NCBI RefSeq assembly: GCF_026239675.1
Contig: NZ_JAPIVQ010000003.1
Coordinates: 372,001-436,000, forward strand
Direction: 5' to 3'
Length of the DNA: 64,000 nt
Origin: Pedobacter sp. PLR
Lineage (GTDB): Bacteria > Bacteroidota > Bacteroidia > Sphingobacteriales > Sphingobacteriaceae
Shown here: in pieces, positions 60,868 to 64,000 of the stretch
How the letters are laid out: every line of letters begins with the position of its first letter
How positions within the stretch are numbered: position 1 is the stretch's first letter
The notes under the pieces: model-generated
Told to the model about the DNA's origin: nothing
Database searches by the model: none
Seen by the model: the letters and a program-made list of their open reading frames with translations, nothing else
Made by a program: the position numbers and the translations under genes

Positions 60868-62361
60868 ATGAAAAGAATTCGATCGTTCTTGGTATTGGTT
60901 TTTCTTTGCCATTATGCTGCGGCCCAGCAGCCTGAAATCTTTACACCCAACAGTAGCCCTAATATCTTGATTGATCGTTTTAAAAAGAAAACGGATGCAC
61001 CGATCCCATTTGATAGGAGTTTTACTCTGCAATATCCGCTTGAAAAAGATGAATTATTCAAGGTTCATGTTTATAGGGTGAAAGTTAGTGGCAAAATCAA
61101 AACATTGGATATGGATGTCAATCGGGAAAAGTACCTCAAAAGCTGGGATACTGTAAAGAATGTCTTGTTGATGAATATTAAAGGGATACCTCCCAATACA
61201 TTGATTGATATTGCTGTCTTGAGAAAATTATATCCCAAAGAAATGGATACGATTATGGCTATCAATGAGCGTTTGTATGAAAGTACTTTACGTAATGATA
61301 CTGCTGCTATAAGTGGGATGTTTAAATATTTCACCAATTACATGGACTGTCTGAAGTCCAAGGAATATGGAAATCCGCCATTTCAAAAAATATCTCATCA
61401 AGATTATAAAAAGATTTTTAATGAATATCTGATGCCAAGATATCGTAATTTAAAAGAACATAATTATCTGGAGTCATATCCTAGAATAAGTCCACAGGAA
61501 ATCAACTACTTTGCGTATAAACTTAGTATAAATAAAATTCAAAATAATGATCTCTTATTGATTTCCCAGTTAGTAAATGACGGATCCACTAATCAGTTAT
61601 TTAATAACCGGGTTGATATCCATAATTTAGGTGCTGACCCAGTTAGAGAAACCGATTATGCAAAACGGCTCGTAAGACTAGATTCCGCCGTCAGCGTCGT
61701 AAAAAAAGTTTTGATATTATGTGACAAGTTGCAAATGCTTGGTACAGATAAGAAGATAGACGACTTGCGACACCGTTTCAGCTGCTGGCTCAAAAAATTA
61801 AACGAAAATTTGGATGTTCTGGGTAATAATCTGAACAAGATCACTGCTAAGATTAAAGATCATCCAGGCATTACTGTTGAAGAATGGCTTATAGCAGGTA
61901 ATGAATTCAATGACCTTGAAAAACTTTCCAAGTTTGTGATCATGCCGGATGTGGGCTTGGCCACATTGGCACTCAATGGTCATAAAGGTTGGAAATTCTA
62001 TCCCCGACCATTTGTAGGTATTAATGTTTATTTTCGTCCGGTAGATAAATCTTTACCAGAGGCGGATTTTCCGAGATTTAACCTCATGCGGATTATGTCA
62101 TTTCAGCTCGGATTGACTTACGGAGATTTAGGGAATAAGGAATTTAGCAATCTGTTCAACGACTTTTCTCTTATGTTGGGGCCCAGTTTCCGTTTTAATA
62201 GGTGGTTTCGTTTAGGTACAGGAACGGTATTAACGACACAAACAGACATTAACCCGATCATCTCTGATACCCATACGCATTTCGGTGGATATTTTGCTTT
62301 TTCTTTTGATCTTGATATCTTTTCATCGGCAGCTTCAGTTAAATCAAGAATTTTTAAGTAA
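60868..62361 (+). CDS. Exported protein with C-terminal beta-barrel-like domain
   Basis: A 497-residue protein with a signal peptide (cleaved near 'YAAAQQP'). The N-terminal about 370 residues are mixed and helical with no known motif ('LDSAVSVVKKVLILCDKLQML'). The last about 115 residues show the alternating aromatic strands of a small outer-membrane barrel: 'RPFVGINVYFRPV', 'MSFQLGLTYGDLG', 'FSLMLGPSFRFNRWFRLGTG' and 'HFGGYFAFSFDLDIF'. I do not recognise a family. It is the first gene of a compact three-gene operon (5-base gap to the next). Confidence 0.75.
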   Translation: MKRIRSFLVLVFLCHYAAAQQPEIFTPNSSPNILIDRFKKKTDAPIPFDRSFTLQYPLEKDELFKVHVYRVKVSGKIKTLDMDVNREKYLKSWDTVKNVLLMNIKGIPPNTLIDIAVLRKLYPKEMDTIMAINERLYESTLRNDTAAISGMFKYFTNYMDCLKSKEYGNPPFQKISHQDYKKIFNEYLMPRYRNLKEHNYLESYPRISPQEINYFAYKLSINKIQNNDLLLISQLVNDGSTNQLFNNRVDIHNLGADPVRETDYAKRLVRLDSAVSVVKKVLILCDKLQMLGTDKKIDDLRHRFSCWLKKLNENLDVLGNNLNKITAKIKDHPGITVEEWLIAGNEFNDLEKLSKFVIMPDVGLATLALNGHKGWKFYPRPFVGINVYFRPVDKSLPEADFPRFNLMRIMSFQLGLTYGDLGNKEFSNLFNDFSLMLGPSFRFNRWFRLGTGTVLTTQTDINPIISDTHTHFGGYFAFSFDLDIFSSAASVKSRIFK

Positions 62362-62366
62362 CAGTT

Positions 62367-63107
62367 ATGAAAAATTTAAGCGTTTTAGTTTTATTGCTAT
62401 TACTATTTAATAGCTGTAAAAAAGAAAAAGTCATTTCCACCGATCTGATCAGATCATTGAAGGTTTCCGCTACTGAAGTACCTGCAGATGGAAGCAGTAC
62501 CCTTTATGTTACTGCAGAAATTAATGAAGATTCTGATCCGGACAGAAGAATTGTAGTGTTTACGAGTAACAACGGAAGCTTCGGTGAAAAGGGAGATTCT
62601 ACCATTTCTCAAAAGGCTATTTTTGAAGGAGAAAAGCTGATTTCCCGTGTCCAGTTTAAAGCGCCCATCTCCACTGGTACAATTACGATAAAAGCCAGGG
62701 TAGACCTTTCTAATGAGAAGCGCGATTTCACCAAAATGGTTAGTGTTCAGGCTTTAAGTAGTATTCCTGACAAACTGACGCTAACGGCGAGTTCATTTTC
62801 TGTTATGGTGAAATATGGCAATGAAATCAGTATCATAGGCCAACTGGTTAACAATTCCAATAAATTCGTGTCTAAAGGTAATAAGGTGATTTTTAGTGAT
62901 AGCTATGAGGATGGAACGCCGGTGAACGGCTTCTATCGGCAGTTACAGCTTTCTAGTAATGCCAGTTCCAACGTGTCAGCTACATATACACCAGGCGAAA
63001 TCGGTGTCGGTAAAAGGATCTGGCTCAAATGCCATCTACTTGACGAAAATGGACGTAATACCACTATTAAAGACTCTATCTTAATACATACTATTTCAAA
63101 TAACTAA
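62367..63107 (+). CDS. Lipoprotein with Ig-like (Big-1-like) domain
   Basis: A 246-residue lipoprotein: the signal ends 'LLLFNSCKKEK', a clear lipobox. Residues about 27-120 fit a bacterial Ig-like fold: 'VSATEVPADGSSTLYVTAEI', 'VVFTSNNGSFGE' and 'STGTITIKARVD'. A second beta-rich part follows (about 130-240). Ig-like lipoproteins often act in adhesion or surface complexes. It sits 5 bases after the barrel-like gene and 11 bases before the small Cys protein, suggesting a joint surface assembly. Confidence 0.78.
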   Translation: MKNLSVLVLLLLLFNSCKKEKVISTDLIRSLKVSATEVPADGSSTLYVTAEINEDSDPDRRIVVFTSNNGSFGEKGDSTISQKAIFEGEKLISRVQFKAPISTGTITIKARVDLSNEKRDFTKMVSVQALSSIPDKLTLTASSFSVMVKYGNEISIIGQLVNNSNKFVSKGNKVIFSDSYEDGTPVNGFYRQLQLSSNASSNVSATYTPGEIGVGKRIWLKCHLLDENGRNTTIKDSILIHTISNN

Positions 63108-63118
63108 ACATTAAAACC

Positions 63119-63337
63119 ATGGCTAAAAAGATCTCTGTTAAGAAATTAAAACTTATCTCTGCCCAGTTAAATGAAGTGTTGGCTAAAAATGGCCTAGAAG
63201 AATTTACTTTAGTAAAATTGGGGCTTACGGCAAATACGGGTGTAAATTCACTGTTCAATTGCCATTGTGAACCTGATGAACACATAGAGTTGGACCCTGT
63301 TACTGGTGATTGTGTTTGTGTTAAAAACGCTCGTTAA
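63119..63337 (+). CDS. 72-residue protein with paired CxC motifs
   Basis: A small protein without a signal peptide: a basic N-terminus (MAKKISVKKLKL), a leader-like middle ('LNEVLAKNGLEEFTLVKLGL') and a C-terminal part with Cys48-x-Cys50 and Cys65-x-Cys67 ('NCHCEP', 'DCVCVK'), 14 residues apart. The Cys pairs could bind a metal or form disulphides. The layout also resembles a modified-peptide precursor, but no modifying enzyme is nearby. It is the last gene of the cassette. Confidence 0.65.
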   Translation: MAKKISVKKLKLISAQLNEVLAKNGLEEFTLVKLGLTANTGVNSLFNCHCEPDEHIELDPVTGDCVCVKNAR

Positions 63338-63468
63338 TTTTTTTTTAAAAAAACTGAGAGGAATCTGGCTCTTGTGTACTACAGGTCTGGTAACTTCAAC
63401 TAAAACTATAAATTACTTTACTTCCAAGTTTTTGGTTCAAGAGTAGTCCGGTTAAGGTTATTTTTGAC

Positions 63469-63476
63469 TAAATTTG
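63469..63476 (+). promoter_or_regulatory. -7 box (TAAATTTG) in a gene-free stretch
   Basis: Exact TAnnTTTG match about 130 bases after the last cassette gene. With the terminator at 63648 it would define a transcript of about 200 nt. Confidence 0.4.
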
Positions 63477-63571
63477 CACTAGTATAAACTAGAGCAAAGG
63501 CAAATTCAAATAAAACCTTTGACACTTAAATCATTAATAATAGCTTCTATAAGCCTTAAAAAACGATCTAA

Positions 63572-63631
63572 ATGTTCAAAGTAATCCGGAGAAACGGTAC
63601 AGAAATTTTTCCCATATGGGAAAGATTATAA
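63572..63631 (+). CDS. Candidate 19-residue micropeptide
   Basis: ATG at 63572 to TAA at 63629-63631; the product starts MFKVIRRNG and ends IWERL. It lies between a -7 box and a strong terminator in an otherwise gene-free 450-base stretch. The ORF is so short that chance is a real alternative; I see no other feature in 63338-63785 apart from the promoter and terminator. Confidence 0.3.
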   Translation: MFKVIRRNGTEIFPIWERL

Positions 63632-63647
63632 AAATTATATTTTTAGA

Positions 63648-63677
63648 GCCTTTAGATGATATCTAAAGGCTTTTTTA
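63648..63677 (+). terminator. Strong intrinsic terminator
   Basis: A perfect 10-bp stem (63648-63657 with 63661-63670), 3-nt loop, then TTTTTT. The closest candidate transcript is the short one starting near 63480. Confidence 0.8.
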
Positions 63678-63785
63678 GTTTTTTAACTGTGTAAGTTAGA
63701 AAAGCAGAATTTTCCTCAACTAGGCATAGTTATAGTGAAAGGCTCAGAATCTTTTGGTCGATAGATCAGCCTCATCAGGCTTTTA

Positions 63786-64000
63786 TTATCCTACCATCAG
63801 CGTCCCTACTGGAAATAATTTTCTAAAGACATAACCTACAACTGGACCAGCAATAATTACCTGGAGTGGATAAGCCATTGCAAAGTTTACAGGAATGCTT
63901 TTTCCCCATATTTCCAGGATATCTGTTGAAAAACCGTTAGCTAATAATGGACCAAAAAAAGACATCAATACAACCATACCTGTTACAAAAAATAAAGCTG
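63786..64000 (-). CDS. DUF2798-like membrane protein (5' end outside window)
   Basis: The frame is open to the window edge. The 71 visible codons hold two hydrophobic segments with the family pattern 'ALFFVTGMVVLMSFFGPL' and 'VNFAMAYPLQVIIAGPVVGYV', ending 'RKLFP'. DUF2798 proteins are small two-helix membrane proteins of unknown function. ATG at 63977 is probably internal, as it lies within the first helix. Confidence 0.65.
   Translation of the reverse strand, partial: ALFFVTGMVVLMSFFGPLLANGFSTDILEIWGKSIPVNFAMAYPLQVIIAGPVVGYVFRKLFPVGTLMVG

Noticed and set aside
59413-64000. A direct repeat of the tRNA-Leu 3' end as a second attachment site
   Set aside because: I looked for the last 15-20 bases of the tRNA downstream and found none in the window; it may lie outside, or serine recombination may not have used the tRNA end.
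1-64000. CRISPR arrays, rRNA genes, intact insertion sequences, restriction or other defence genes
   Set aside because: No regularly spaced repeats, transposase motifs or defence signatures were seen on either strand.

Overview
The window looks like a chromosome segment of a Bacteroidota bacterium of the family Sphingobacteriaceae, most likely Pedobacter or a close relative. The signs are gliding-motility genes gldG and gldC, BatA, GH3-like and DUF421/DUF3810/DUF4199 families, a hisB with a fused phosphatase, almost no Shine-Dalgarno sequences, and many TAnnTTTG boxes (the Bacteroidota sigma-A -7 element) close to start codons. Almost all of it is dense housekeeping DNA. The accessory part is confined to about 59.3-63.7 kb, next to a tRNA-Leu gene.

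Layout. 0-3.4 kb: 3' end of gldG, dnaN, a DedA membrane protein. 3.4-10.8 kb (minus): phospholipase-like protein, hscA, DUF3810 protein, dihydroorotase, M1 peptidase. 10.9-13.3 kb: RhlE-type helicase operon with gldC. 13.4-14.9 kb: DUF421 protein, ogt, one unknown gene. 15.2-22.4 kb: a cytochrome c maturation locus (ccmB, ccmC, ccmD-like, ccmE, ccmF) with glutamate dehydrogenase and msrA between its two halves. 22.4-25.6 kb: DUF2520 protein, ferredoxin, iscX, kdsC-like, a small exported protein, maf. 25.6-33.8 kb (mostly minus): ppx/gppA, a NatAB-like ABC transporter, dnaJ-grpE, ftsE-like, acyl-CoA reductase, a divergent ferredoxin, universal stress protein. 34-37.7 kb: a frameshifted serine hydrolase, an NlpC/P60 peptidase, OsmC, a WD40 protein. 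37.8-45.1 kb (minus): a complete histidine operon hisG-D-C-B-H-A-F-IE. 45.2-58.9 kb (plus): L,D-transpeptidase, BatA-like protein, a pseudo-dihydroorotase, two glycosyltransferases, GH3-like, dxr, rseP, hscB. 59.0-64.0 kb: DUF3817 protein, tRNA-Leu(CAA), then the island remnant and a three-gene envelope cassette, ending in a DUF2798 gene cut by the window edge.

How the genes fit together. Iron-sulphur assembly factors (hscA, ferredoxin-iscX, hscB) are scattered over the window instead of forming one isc operon. The ccm genes form a System I-type haem pathway whose CcmE carries a Cys-x3-Tyr motif in place of the usual His-x3-Tyr. The his operon carries every enzyme of the pathway and two near-copies of an intercistronic element, each 21 nt from a start codon.

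The most unusual material: (i) the scar beside tRNA-Leu, where the 3' end of a large serine recombinase gene abuts the 5' part of an unknown gene; (ii) the three-gene cassette at 60.9-63.3 kb (beta-barrel-like protein, Ig-like lipoprotein, 72-residue protein with paired CxC motifs), which I cannot assign to a known system; (iii) the duplicated his element; (iv) a long dyad with a sigma-54-like site before grpE-dnaJ; and (v) several genes whose -7 box lies so close to the start codon that near-leaderless mRNAs are predicted. No CRISPR array, rRNA, complete mobile element or recognisable defence system was seen.
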